Shown piece by piece: positions 34,715 through 42,764 of a DNA stretch of 52,401 bases. Every line of letters starts with the position of its first letter. Within the stretch, counting starts at the first letter, position 1. The stretch covers positions 1 through 52,401 of the forward strand of contig CAYMIW010000019.1 of the NCBI GenBank assembly GCA_964390725.1. The letters run 5' to 3'. The notes under the pieces were generated by a model that did no database searches, was not told where the DNA came from, and saw nothing but the letters and a program-made list of their open reading frames with translations. Both the position numbers and the translations under genes were made by a program. Source of the DNA: JAABTH01 sp964390725. GTDB lineage: Bacteria; Bacillota; Dethiobacteria; DTU022.

Positions 34715-35251
34715 ATGTCTTTAAAAAAAACAAGCAGGTGGTCATTTTTAATTTTAGTATTTACCCTGGTCGCATTAATGCTCATAGCCGGATGCGGCTC
34801 GGACGACAGCGCAGCTCCCTCTGAAAGCAGTGGAGATGCCCCCGAACCGGCAGCCGATCAGCCCTCAATTTCCGGTGAAAGACATGAGACCGACAACGTT
34901 TCGATGATAATTGCCGATGGCTGGGAAGTTATGGACATCGACGGCGGGCTCCAGGCTTACAAGGGCATGAGCCGGGCAGTTGAAGTCTGGGTGCGGGGTT
35001 CAGGAATGAGCGATGATTCCGCCAGGGAATCAATCGAAAACTTTGCCTCCAGCTACAATGGTACTGATGTTCAGGAAATAAACATGCACGGACTGACCTT
35101 CTATTACACTACTTTCGATTTTTCGGGAATGGTGCAGACCAAGTTTAGTGCCGTCAAAGATGGCCAGAAGGTTGAAATAACCCTGGCCGGAGAAGATCAT
35201 CTAACTGATGAAGACACGCAAGGTATGTTTAGTTCGATCATTTTAAAATAA
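34715..35251 (+). CDS. Secreted lipoprotein of unknown function
   Basis: A 178-aa lipoprotein. The signal peptide ends in LIAGC (lipidated Cys near residue 27), followed by an acidic Ser/Pro-rich linker to about residue 50 and one globular domain of alternating strands (DNVSMIIADGWEVMDIDGGL, AVEVWVRGSG, EINMHGLTFYYTTFDFSG, VEITLAGEDHLTDEDTQGMF). The layout is like small PsbP/Mog1-fold or DUF4367-like lipoproteins, but I cannot place it. AAAGGAGAG site before the ATG. Closed by a strong terminator. Confidence 0.75.
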   Translation: MSLKKTSRWSFLILVFTLVALMLIAGCGSDDSAAPSESSGDAPEPAADQPSISGERHETDNVSMIIADGWEVMDIDGGLQAYKGMSRAVEVWVRGSGMSDDSARESIENFASSYNGTDVQEINMHGLTFYYTTFDFSGMVQTKFSAVKDGQKVEITLAGEDHLTDEDTQGMFSSIILK

Positions 35252-35272
35252 GTATCGTTCGTGATTACCAGA

Positions 35273-35301
35273 AAGCGGGGGCAGCTGCCCCCGCTTCTTT
35301 T
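35273..35301. terminator. Strong bidirectional terminator
   Basis: 24-bp perfect palindrome (AAGCGGGGGCAG / CTGCCCCCGCTT) with a T-tract after it on the plus strand and TTTCT on the minus strand; it lies between the convergent lipoprotein and ZIP-fragment genes. Confidence 0.88.
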
Positions 35302-35311
35302 ATGTTTGGCT

Positions 35312-35560
35312 TCAGATAACCGCAAGCAGTAAAATCCCGGTAACAGTTTCGAAAACAGCGCCGAAAGTACCGGCATATCCGTTACCGGTTTTGTGAGCAC
35401 CGGGTATAAGTTCGCCAAATATTATATAGAGCATGGCACCGGCGGCAAAGCCGAGGGCCAGCGACAGGAAAAACGGGGAAATAAAACCAAGACTGGCCCC
35501 GTTAAATGCTCCCAGACCCATCGGCAGGCCAATCAGGGTAATAATCAGCACCTCGTTCAC
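35312..35560 (-). pseudogene. C-terminal fragment of a ZIP family metal transporter
   Basis: The 82-residue frame reads LIGLPMGLGAFNGASLGFIS, then PFFLSLALGFAAGAMLYIIF, GELIPGAHKTGNGYAG. This is the last two to three TM helices of a ZIP (zinc/iron permease) protein, including the FAAGAMLY...ELIP signature. A full ZIP protein has about 240 residues, so some 150 N-terminal residues are missing. A GTG with GGGAGGG in front could still translate it. No upstream remnant found in any frame up to 35760. It is probably a relic. Confidence 0.7.
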
Positions 35561-35763
35561 AATATTTCCCTCCCTGCATACATTTAAAACACCTGTCAAT
35601 TATAGCCTTTTCATAGGGCTGAATCAGCAACGCTTTCGACTTTTGCCCTGGCCCGGCTGTTTTATTAAGAAAACTTAATATAATTGCCGTTAAAATGCCG
35701 TTTCCACTTTTTATACTGTTACTGTAAACAAAATACTGCGCTTTGCCCAAGGGAGGAATTGAA

Positions 35764-36159
35764 ATGAAAAAAGCTATGCTGGTTTCACTGGTTGTGGTTG
35801 TATCATTGCTGGTAATGTCGGGTGGAGTATTTGCCTATGGAGATGGATTCGGCCCGCAAGGCAGTTCAGTCGGCTGTCCCAGGGAAGACCTGACCGAAGA
35901 AGAACAGGCAAGATTTGAGCAGGTAATTGAAAACTTCCGGGCCAAAATGGAAGCAATCCGAAACAGGCTCCAGTCAGCCCGGGAAACCGGTGATGATGAT
36001 GCTTTCAACCAGGCCCACACAGAACGCCGCGAGGCCATGAACGAGAAACGTGAAGCTTTAAGCGAAATCGTACCCGAATTTGCCGAGCGATATCAGAACA
36101 GCGGAAAGGAAATGCGCAACTGCGGCCGTGAAAAAGGCAGCGGTGGTTTTAATCGCTAA
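35764..36159 (+). CDS. Small exported helical protein (Spy/CpxP-like)
   Basis: A 131-aa exported protein. The signal peptide (KKAMLVSLVVVVSLLVMSGG, cleavage after VFA) is followed by a charged helical domain: EDLTEEEQARFEQVIENFRA, KMEAIRNRLQSAR, REAMNEKREALSEIVPEFA. The LTEEQ...F..kr start recalls Spy/CpxP or DUF2680 proteins, which act as envelope chaperones or metal/stress sensors. It ends basic and Gly-rich with a lone Cys. GGGAGGAATTG site before the ATG. The two-component system downstream, 137 bp further on, may control it, as CpxP with CpxRA (inference). Confidence 0.7.
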   Translation: MKKAMLVSLVVVVSLLVMSGGVFAYGDGFGPQGSSVGCPREDLTEEEQARFEQVIENFRAKMEAIRNRLQSARETGDDDAFNQAHTERREAMNEKREALSEIVPEFAERYQNSGKEMRNCGREKGSGGFNR

Positions 36160-36177
36160 GCATTAACACGACGCATG

Positions 36178-36218
36178 ATTAAACCGGCACCCGCTTCAAT
36201 ACATGGTGCCGGTTTAAT
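36178..36218 (+). terminator. Terminator of the Spy-like gene
   Basis: Perfect 14-bp stem ATTAAACCGGCACC / GGTGCCGGTTTAAT with a 13-nt loop, ending in TTTAATTTATATT. It separates this gene from the two-component operon. Confidence 0.8.
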
Positions 36219-36295
36219 TTATATTGCTATATAATAGAACTAACTATTGTTAATAAAGGATTTAACTCTAAAATAAGTATTTAGGGAGCAAAGAT

Positions 36296-36970
36296 ATGCG
36301 CTTAATCTGGGTCGTTGACGATGAAGATAATATTCGGGAGTTAATCCGGCGCTACCTGGAAAAAGAAGGCTACAGGACTCGTACCTTTGCCTCGGCCGAA
36401 GCATTAAACCGCGCCCTGGCTGTGGAAACCCCCGATATGTTTATTCTGGACATCATGCTACCGGGTCATGACGGCCTGACCCTTTGCCGACAGATCAGGG
36501 AAAGGTATGACATTCCGGTTATATTTGTCTCCGCCCGCAGCGAAGAATTCGACCGGGTTGTCGGTCTCGAGCTGGGAGCAGACGATTACCTGGCTAAACC
36601 TTTCAGCCCCCGTGAACTTGTTGTCAGGGTAAATAACATTTTCAGGCGGATGAAACCTGCTGCAAACTCTGAAAAACCGCTTACGCTTGAAAATATAGTG
36701 ATTTACCCCGAGCAGCGTAAAATTACCGTCAACGGTGAGGAAACTGTTTTTACCACCAGGGAATTCGATCTTTTCTCCCTTTTTGCCGCCGAACCTGGCC
36801 GCTCCTTCAGCCGCAGTCTTTTACTGGAAAAGTTGTGGGGATATGATTATGAAGGCGACAACCGGGCAGTTGACGATACCGTTAAGAGAATCCGCAAAAA
36901 ATTACATGAGAAAGATGCCCGGCCGGTACTTACTACCGTGCGGGGCTACGGGTACAGGCTGGATGTTTAA
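36296..36970 (+). CDS. OmpR/PhoB-type response regulator
   Basis: A 224-aa DNA-binding response regulator. Receiver domain: acidic pair DDED near residue 8, phospho-acceptor Asp in MFILDIMLPGHDGL (about residue 52), Thr/Ser in IFVSARS, Lys in YLAKPFSP. The C-terminal winged helix has TTREFDLFSLFA, LLEKLWGYDYEGD and VDDTVKRIRKKL ... TVRGYGYRLD. GGGAG site before the ATG. Its last 8 bp overlap the histidine kinase start, giving a tight two-gene operon. Confidence 0.95.
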   Translation: MRLIWVVDDEDNIRELIRRYLEKEGYRTRTFASAEALNRALAVETPDMFILDIMLPGHDGLTLCRQIRERYDIPVIFVSARSEEFDRVVGLELGADDYLAKPFSPRELVVRVNNIFRRMKPAANSEKPLTLENIVIYPEQRKITVNGEETVFTTREFDLFSLFAAEPGRSFSRSLLLEKLWGYDYEGDNRAVDDTVKRIRKKLHEKDARPVLTTVRGYGYRLDV

Positions 36971-38309
36971 AAAAATATTTATAGGTTACCTAACCATCCT
37001 GCTCATATCATTTGCCATCCTGACCCTGGCTTTCACTTTTACCGTTCGCCAGTACCTGGTTAACGACACTATTGCCAGCCTGCAAAGGGTTGCTGAAACC
37101 CTCTCCGGGACTGATTTCAGCCAGAACATGCCGGGAGGTCGGCACATGCGCGGGGCTTTTTTCAGCCAGGCCAACCGTATCGCCTATGCCGATTACCTGA
37201 TCATCCAGGAGAACGGCCTGATCATCAACAGCAGCGATGAAGAAAATTATCCGCCCGGTTCATCCCTGTCCGAAAACAATTTTTTCGATCTTGCTTTCAA
37301 CCCGGAGCTGGATAACAGGCTGATTACCAGCGGATGTATAGCTGTATCATACCCGCTGGCCCCGGATGGAAGACAGAACCGGTCAGCACTGGTTCTCTAT
37401 ACCAGGCCCGATCTCCTGGTTCAGCTAAACCGGGCTATCCTGGGCATACTGGCCCTTTCCCTGCTGGCCGGCATCATCTTTTCACTGGCCGGTGGGTTTT
37501 TTGCCAGCCGGTTAATTGTAAAACCCCTGGGTCAACTGAAAACCCGTGCTATCGAGCTTTCTGCCCGGCGTTTTAAAGGCAAACTGGCCATTGATACAGG
37601 AGACGAGCTGGAAGAACTGGCCGAAACTTTTAATGAAATGAGCGACCGCCTAGCCGCTTATGATCGCAGCCAGAAAGAATTTTTTCAGAAAGCTTCCCAT
37701 GAACTTAAAACGCCGTTAATGTCCGTCCAGGGATATGCCGAAGCAATAAGGGACGGTATTATTCCCCCGGGGGAAACCAACCGGAGCCTGGAGGTAATTA
37801 TCAGGGAATCGCAGCGGATGAAAAGCCTGGTAGATCAGCTGATCTACATGTCGAAAATGGAAATTATGGAGGACGATTATATACCGGTGCCGCTCAACCT
37901 TATTGAAACTGTAGAAGAAGCGGTAGAGGCCCTGCGCAGCCTGGCCATGGAAAAAAACCTGCGCCTGGAGATTAAAAGCAGAAGCGGGAACGCAATGATC
38001 CGGGGTGATACAGAACAACTGCACCGCCTGCTGTTAAATACGTTAGGCAATGCCATACGCTACGCAAAACATTCAGTTATAGTTACCATAGATGAGAACG
38101 TAATTAGTATTGAAGATGATGGCCCGGGTTTCCAACCCGGCGAAGAAGAAAAGGTGTTTAATCCCTTTTACAGCGGAGACAGCCGGGGCAGCGGGCTTGG
38201 CCTGGCTATTTCCCGGGCAATTGTCAGCAGGCACGGCGGCACTATAACTGCCGAAAACAAGAGCGGGGGCGGAGCTTTGATTAGAATTCGCCTGGTTCCA
38301 TTCCCATAA
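36963..38309 (+). CDS. Sensor histidine kinase
   Basis: A 448-aa membrane kinase: TM1 (IFIGYLTILLISFAILTLAF), extracytoplasmic domain of about 125 residues with a His/Met/Gly/Arg patch (NMPGGRHMRGAFF), TM2 (ILGILALSLLAGIIFSLAGG), HAMP, then HisKA with phospho-acceptor His in KASHELKTPL, N-box LLLNTLGNAIRYAK, G1 EDDGPGF and G2 GSGLGLAIS. The start is fixed by overlap with the regulator gene. The Met/His patch might sense a metal. The 3' end overlaps the convergent GGDEF-HD-GYP gene by 29 bp, so there is no room for a terminator between them. Confidence 0.94.
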   Translation: MFKKIFIGYLTILLISFAILTLAFTFTVRQYLVNDTIASLQRVAETLSGTDFSQNMPGGRHMRGAFFSQANRIAYADYLIIQENGLIINSSDEENYPPGSSLSENNFFDLAFNPELDNRLITSGCIAVSYPLAPDGRQNRSALVLYTRPDLLVQLNRAILGILALSLLAGIIFSLAGGFFASRLIVKPLGQLKTRAIELSARRFKGKLAIDTGDELEELAETFNEMSDRLAAYDRSQKEFFQKASHELKTPLMSVQGYAEAIRDGIIPPGETNRSLEVIIRESQRMKSLVDQLIYMSKMEIMEDDYIPVPLNLIETVEEAVEALRSLAMEKNLRLEIKSRSGNAMIRGDTEQLHRLLLNTLGNAIRYAKHSVIVTIDENVISIEDDGPGFQPGEEEKVFNPFYSGDSRGSGLGLAISRAIVSRHGGTITAENKSGGGALIRIRLVPFP

Positions 38310-40131
38310 AAACTTCAACAACTTCAGGGTCAAACTGACTGCCTGCACAGCGGTTCAATTCTCCAACGGCCTCTTCCCTGCTTTTCGAGTGACAATACGG
38401 CCTGCAGCTGGTCATGGTATCGAATGAATCAACTACCGAAAGAATGCGGCACTCCAGGGGAATCTCACTTCCCTTTAAGCCAAGCGGATAACCACTTCCA
38501 TCCCAGCGTTCATGGTGTTTAAGAATCAACCCGGCCACGTTGGTCAGGTAATTGGAAGAAAGCGCAATGCGGTAGCCCTTTTCGGGATGCTGCTTCATGA
38601 TCGCCCATTCCTTCTCGTTAAGCGGCCCTTCTTTATAAATTATGGCATCAGGGACGCCAACCTTTCCCAGGTCATGCACCTGGGCCAGCAGGGCCAGGTC
38701 GGCCTGGCGGCGCGGTGAAAGACCCAGTTCGCGACCCAGCTTACGGCATAGCAGGGTCAACCGCCTGGCATGCCCATCAACTATGTAGTCTTTTTCGGCC
38801 AGGGCATTCATCAGGCTCTTCATAATTTTGCCCTTTGCCGACGAGCTGGGAGAGTACTTATCACGGTACATAGCATCGTCTGCTCTTTTAAACAGTTCCT
38901 GAAAAGGCATGCTTTTATCCGGGGCAGTAGCCATACCCAGGGAAAGGCTTAAAAAATGGTCGGGGTTATCGCTACAATACTGCTTTATATTAGTGCGGAT
39001 GCGCTTAATAATCCGGTCGGCAGTTTTTTCGTCAGTTCCTACCAGGATCGCCGTAAATTCATCACCGCCCACACGGGACAAAATATCGGAACCGCGCAGT
39101 GAATCCTTTAAAACATCGGCAGCAGCTTTGATCAGCAGATCTCCCTGATCATGACCCATTGTATCATTGATCAACTTTAAACCATTGATATCAGCTGAAA
39201 TAAGCGTAACCGGGTAATCACGTCCCTTGCTAATCCGCTTCATCTCTTCTTCAAAATAGTTGCGGTTATAGAGTCCGGTCAGTTGATCGTGCATGCCCAA
39301 AAATTCAAGCTGCTGTTGAAAAACTATTCGCTCTGTAATATCACGGGCAATACCACGAAAACCGCTGATCTTACCTTCGTAAGCTTTTATAAGGGATATT
39401 GAAACTTCAATAAAAATTGAGCTGCCATCTTTGCGCGCCGTTTCCATCACAAAACCGCTTTCAGGTCTTCCTGTCTGGTAAACCAGCCTGTACTTGTTGA
39501 AAACAGTTGCAGGGTCTTTGCAAAGATCTTTATAGCTGATATTCGCAAATTCATCGCGGGTGTAACCAAACATGCGGCAGGCAGCATCATTGAAAAAAAC
39601 CACACGGCCTTCCAGGTCAGTCTCGTAATAACCCTCTTCAATAGTTGCCAGGATTTCACGATACTTATGACCCGGGCTGAGAGAAGCATCTTCGAGACAG
39701 GGCTGCTCGTCCAGGGGGCGGATCACACCGGCCAGGATTAAACTGCCATTTTCGCCCTTCATAAAATATGAAGAAACTGCACACCAGCGCGGGTTGCCAT
39801 TTCGGCAGACGATTTCCACCCGGTCATAATAAACCGAAACCCCGTTGCCCCCTGATGAGAACAGTTCACCCCTGGTGGTAATACTCTCCTCCAGGGCAGA
39901 CTGGTGCGGGGATGATATAAAATGTTTAATGGGATAATTGACCGCCTCGTTTTCGGCGTAACCGGTCAGCTGTTCAACGGAAGGGCTGATACAGTGCCAG
40001 CTTTGCTTACTGCAGTCATAGCACCAGAGAACTTCAGGATTACAATCATCCTGGCCAGGGCTATCCGCGGCAACTGCAACATCCGGGTTATCTTCAGGAG
40101 ATTTCTGTTCCGGTTTCTGTTTCTTTTTTAT
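38281..40131 (-). CDS. PAS-PAS-GGDEF-HD-GYP c-di-GMP protein, apparent ATA start
   Basis: Cytosolic protein of 616 aa if started at ATA. Order: basic start (KKKQKPEQKS), PAS1 (about residues 35-140: WHCISPSVEQLTGYAENEAV ... VSVYYDRVEIVCRNGNPRWC), PAS2 (about 160-275), GGDEF (about 290-440, RVGGDEF with I-site RGSD), HD-GYP (about 450-610, HDLGKVGVPD and canonical HHERWDGSGYP). Between the upstream stop at 40138-40140 and a GTG at 39819 in the middle of PAS1 there is no ATG, GTG or TTG in frame. Coding sequence is convincing from 40131, and AGGGGTGAT stands 6-14 nt before the ATA. Either a true non-AUG start or a mutated or misread ATG. Both c-di-GMP sites look functional. Confidence 0.85.
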   Translation of the reverse strand: MKKKQKPEQKSPEDNPDVAVAADSPGQDDCNPEVLWCYDCSKQSWHCISPSVEQLTGYAENEAVNYPIKHFISSPHQSALEESITTRGELFSSGGNGVSVYYDRVEIVCRNGNPRWCAVSSYFMKGENGSLILAGVIRPLDEQPCLEDASLSPGHKYREILATIEEGYYETDLEGRVVFFNDAACRMFGYTRDEFANISYKDLCKDPATVFNKYRLVYQTGRPESGFVMETARKDGSSIFIEVSISLIKAYEGKISGFRGIARDITERIVFQQQLEFLGMHDQLTGLYNRNYFEEEMKRISKGRDYPVTLISADINGLKLINDTMGHDQGDLLIKAAADVLKDSLRGSDILSRVGGDEFTAILVGTDEKTADRIIKRIRTNIKQYCSDNPDHFLSLSLGMATAPDKSMPFQELFKRADDAMYRDKYSPSSSAKGKIMKSLMNALAEKDYIVDGHARRLTLLCRKLGRELGLSPRRQADLALLAQVHDLGKVGVPDAIIYKEGPLNEKEWAIMKQHPEKGYRIALSSNYLTNVAGLILKHHERWDGSGYPLGLKGSEIPLECRILSVVDSFDTMTSCRPYCHSKSREEAVGELNRCAGSQFDPEVVEVFMGMEPGEF

Positions 40132-40139
40132 AACAAATC

Positions 40140-40170
40140 ACCCCTGACAGACTTATTACCGATCAGGGGT
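40140..40170 (-). promoter_or_regulatory. Hairpin that sequesters the ribosome site of the GGDEF-HD-GYP gene
   Basis: Perfect 8-bp stem ACCCCTGA / TCAGGGGT with a 15-nt loop. The 3' arm in the minus-strand transcript contains the AGGGGT Shine-Dalgarno. A terminator role is unlikely because no U-tract follows. A sigma-A-like TATACT lies just upstream near 40190. Confidence 0.55.
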
Positions 40171-40235
40171 ATTTTCGCCAAGTTAGTATAATATTCCTCT
40201 TTCAAAAAATCGTAAGTTTTAAAAAGTGGCAGCTA

Positions 40236-42140
40236 CTAGAGAAGGGTGAACTCAATACCATCCAGTATTTCCCGGGCAGCCTGGTCATAATCGCTTCCCC
40301 CGCCTATTTTCTTCATAAAGAGAGAAACCTCTTCGAGTCCCCAGCGGAACCTCTGCAGGGCCCGGTAATAATGGGGCAGATCTTCTTTTAACCCTTTCCT
40401 GGTTACGGTTTTTATAAACTGTTCCCCGCCGAAACAGCGCTTGGGGTCAGTCAGAAATTTCAATTGATAATCATCAAACCGCGGCTCGGGAGTCCAACCG
40501 GTTACAACAACCCAACGCTTCTCTGCAACAGCCCGATCAAGCGCACCGGTTATACTATCCAGGTCACCGTAACTTAACTCCATTTCAGCATTGTATTCTT
40601 CAACCGCTTCACGGGCCTGGCTGCCGATCAGGGAATGCTCCTCCATTGCATAGACCACCCCGCCGAAAGCCTCTTTATTGTGCCGCAACACCCCGATCGT
40701 GCCGATGCTGACATACTCGGGGACCAGCATACCGCTGCGCAGGCCGGCCAGGTTGGTCCCCAGCATTTCCAGCCTGTCCCCGTAACTCTTAACCAGCTCT
40801 TCGTTTTCACCCGGGGTCCGGCATGATATGGTGGCGTCGAAAAGCCCTTCGGCCATGGCATCATACATCTCAGCGGCAGCTTTATCTTCAATGCCGACCA
40901 AAATTACCTCGCCACCGCAGTCTCGCCTGTACCAGTGCCTGAACAGGTAGGCGCCGGCTTTGTCGGCAGGCTGATCCAGGTAACCCAGCAGGGGTATATC
41001 GTAACGCCCGGCCTTCTGCCTGAATTCCTCCACCCTCCCTGTCACCGCCGATACACTGCCGCAGACACCGTCAAGGTGCCTCTTTTGCTCTGCAGCCGCC
41101 CCGCCAATTACCGTTAAAACTGCAGCTGCGTTTTGCACTTTTGCGGCGGCATTTCCAGCCTCTTCCGCTGCTTCAGCCACTTCATTTTTAAAGGAAACAC
41201 ACGATTCCCCTACCGGTGAAAAGCGGTGAACTGCCTCGCCAACTGCCGGAATAATCTTCTCCAGGGTTTCCCTGAGCAAGTTAATCTGCATATCCTGCAG
41301 TGAAACCGCCCCGGCCGACATTTCCAGCTTTTCTCTCAAACTGCCGATCAGGCTGTCTGTCTCTGCTGCCAGGGCAGTTATTTTATCCACACCCCGGCAG
41401 GCATAATTAGCCAGGTCGGATACTTCTTCGGCAACCACGGCCAACCCTTTATCAGCACTTTCCGACTGGGAAGTCTTGATGGAGGTATTCAGGGCCAAAG
41501 TGTTTGCCTGCTTGCCAAAAGCCCTGATTGTTTTAATTACCGAATTAATTTTTTGGTCAAAAAGGTCCAGCTCTTCCATGGCTCCGGAGGCACCTTCGAC
41601 AGCTGCCCTGTTTTCAGCAGTCATTTCAGCCGTTTGCTCCAGCACCTGGCTGCTTTCCCCGGCCAGTTTCTCCACCGTGCGGTTATATTCAAGGTATGTA
41701 TCGCCCGCCCCGATCACTTCGCCGACATGCGTTTCGAGGTCACTCAGCCTGGCCCTGATTTTTTCCAGGGCTGTTTCTGAGTAACGGTCAGCCCCGGAAA
41801 GATCCTGCAGCGATGTAGTTATTTCCTCCAGCGAACTGCGCAGCTCCTCAATCCTCCGTTCAAGGCTCCTGGCCGAAAACTGAAGCGTGCTGCCCGCGGC
41901 CGCAGTATCGATCAGCATTTCTTTCAGGTCTTCGTTGAGCAGGTCGGGATCATTCCCTGTTTTTGCCACCGGTTTAAGCTCGCGGTCAAAAAGAAAAACC
42001 CACAGCATAATTACGGCCGCCAAACCGGCCAGGGCAATTAAGATGTTAGCCCACCAGGGCAGCCTGCCCAGGATGATGAACAGAACTGCAGCCGGCAGGT
42101 AGGCCAGCGCAATTTTTACAACAACGGGTTGATCCTTCAT
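40236..42140 (-). CDS. Chemoreceptor-like signalling protein fused to a cytosolic glycine-betaine-binding (OpuAC) domain
   Basis: A 634-aa protein. Two close TM helices (residues about 8-24 and 30-51) with almost no external loop are followed by a long helical region (60-375) with an MCP-type hairpin tip: FGKQANTLALNTSIKTSQ (207-224; canonical QTNLLALNAAIEAAR) and KGLAVVAEEVSDLA. The C-terminal domain (about 395-634) matches OpuAC/ProX betaine-binding proteins: LVGIEDKAAAEMYDAMAEG, VVVTGWTPEPRFDDYQLKFL, DPKRCFGGEQFIKTVTRKG, YYRALQRFRW. With both TMs at the N-terminus, this domain should be cytoplasmic. The hairpin tip is diverged, so coupling to CheA is uncertain. The family HW after GWTP is replaced by EP. 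GGGAGGG site before the ATG. Just downstream of fliS. Confidence 0.85.
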   Translation of the reverse strand: MKDQPVVVKIALAYLPAAVLFIILGRLPWWANILIALAGLAAVIMLWVFLFDRELKPVAKTGNDPDLLNEDLKEMLIDTAAAGSTLQFSARSLERRIEELRSSLEEITTSLQDLSGADRYSETALEKIRARLSDLETHVGEVIGAGDTYLEYNRTVEKLAGESSQVLEQTAEMTAENRAAVEGASGAMEELDLFDQKINSVIKTIRAFGKQANTLALNTSIKTSQSESADKGLAVVAEEVSDLANYACRGVDKITALAAETDSLIGSLREKLEMSAGAVSLQDMQINLLRETLEKIIPAVGEAVHRFSPVGESCVSFKNEVAEAAEEAGNAAAKVQNAAAVLTVIGGAAAEQKRHLDGVCGSVSAVTGRVEEFRQKAGRYDIPLLGYLDQPADKAGAYLFRHWYRRDCGGEVILVGIEDKAAAEMYDAMAEGLFDATISCRTPGENEELVKSYGDRLEMLGTNLAGLRSGMLVPEYVSIGTIGVLRHNKEAFGGVVYAMEEHSLIGSQAREAVEEYNAEMELSYGDLDSITGALDRAVAEKRWVVVTGWTPEPRFDDYQLKFLTDPKRCFGGEQFIKTVTRKGLKEDLPHYYRALQRFRWGLEEVSLFMKKIGGGSDYDQAAREILDGIEFTLL

Positions 42141-42240
42141 ATTGTGACTCCCTCCCAGGTCAATGAACGGCGTTTTTTACTATTTATCCGGAAATGCCGG
42201 AAATCCTTTTTAAAACGTCTGCTCCTGCCCTGCCTGTGCT

Positions 42241-42273
42241 GGTTAAATAAAGGAGGCAGGGTTATCCCCTGCC
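42241..42273 (-). terminator. Terminator after fliS
   Basis: On the minus strand GGCAGGG / CCCTGCC with a 5-nt loop, followed by TCCTTTATTT. It lies between fliS and the chemoreceptor-like gene. Confidence 0.6.
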
Positions 42274-42309
42274 ACCTGGTCTTTAACCCGCTGCCCTTCA
42301 GGGCATCAG

Positions 42310-42738
42310 CTACCCTTCCAGGTTGACTGAAGATACAGCTTCTTCTGCAGGCTCTTCTTCACTTTTTTCCTGCTTAATAGCTGCCTGCCAGGCTTCAAGA
42401 AGCGCGGTGAGCTGTTTTTCAACTTCCCGGATATTCTCAACATCTTTCTTGATGTTGGCCTGAACAAGCAGGTGATGCATGTACTCGTATAACTGGAAAA
42501 GGCTGCCCGATATTTCGGGCAGGTCGGGATTAAGCGAGCCCATCAGTTCACATAAAATGTCCTGCACCCGGCCGATCAGGCGGTTTGTTTCTTCCACATT
42601 TTTATCTTCCATGGCCTGGCGGGCCTGCCCGAGAAATTTAAGGGCACCACTGTAAAGCATCAGGAGCAGGGTTGCCTGGTCGGCGGTCTCCACCTGGGTT
42701 TGCCTGTAGTTCTGGTAAGGATCTCTAACTGCTGACAT
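42310..42738 (-). CDS. fliS: Flagellar export chaperone FliS
   Basis: Flagellin-specific chaperone (142 aa) that keeps flagellin unfolded in the cytosol and aids its export. Family marks: DPYQNYRQTQVETADQATLL, LMLYSGALKFLGQA, ETNRLIGRVQDILCELMGSL, LFQLYEYMHHLLVQANIKKD. The tail (KSEEEPAEEAVSS) is acidic and longer than usual. GGAGTGAT site before the ATG. Directly after fliD in the filament cluster flagellin-flaG-fliD-fliS. Confidence 0.96.
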   Translation of the reverse strand: MSAVRDPYQNYRQTQVETADQATLLLMLYSGALKFLGQARQAMEDKNVEETNRLIGRVQDILCELMGSLNPDLPEISGSLFQLYEYMHHLLVQANIKKDVENIREVEKQLTALLEAWQAAIKQEKSEEEPAEEAVSSVNLEG

Positions 42739-42764
42739 TCATGATCACTCCATTCTAAAAACTT

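Noticed and set aside
39819..39821. GTG as start of the GGDEF-HD-GYP gene
   Set aside because: It would cut PAS1 in half; clear PAS coding sequence continues upstream in the same frame to about 40131.
42141..42240. CCGGATAA upstream of the chemoreceptor-like gene as a sigma-28 -10
   Set aside because: Spacing to the nearest TAAA is 17 nt, and the sequence differs from the GACGATA boxes found at the other three genes.
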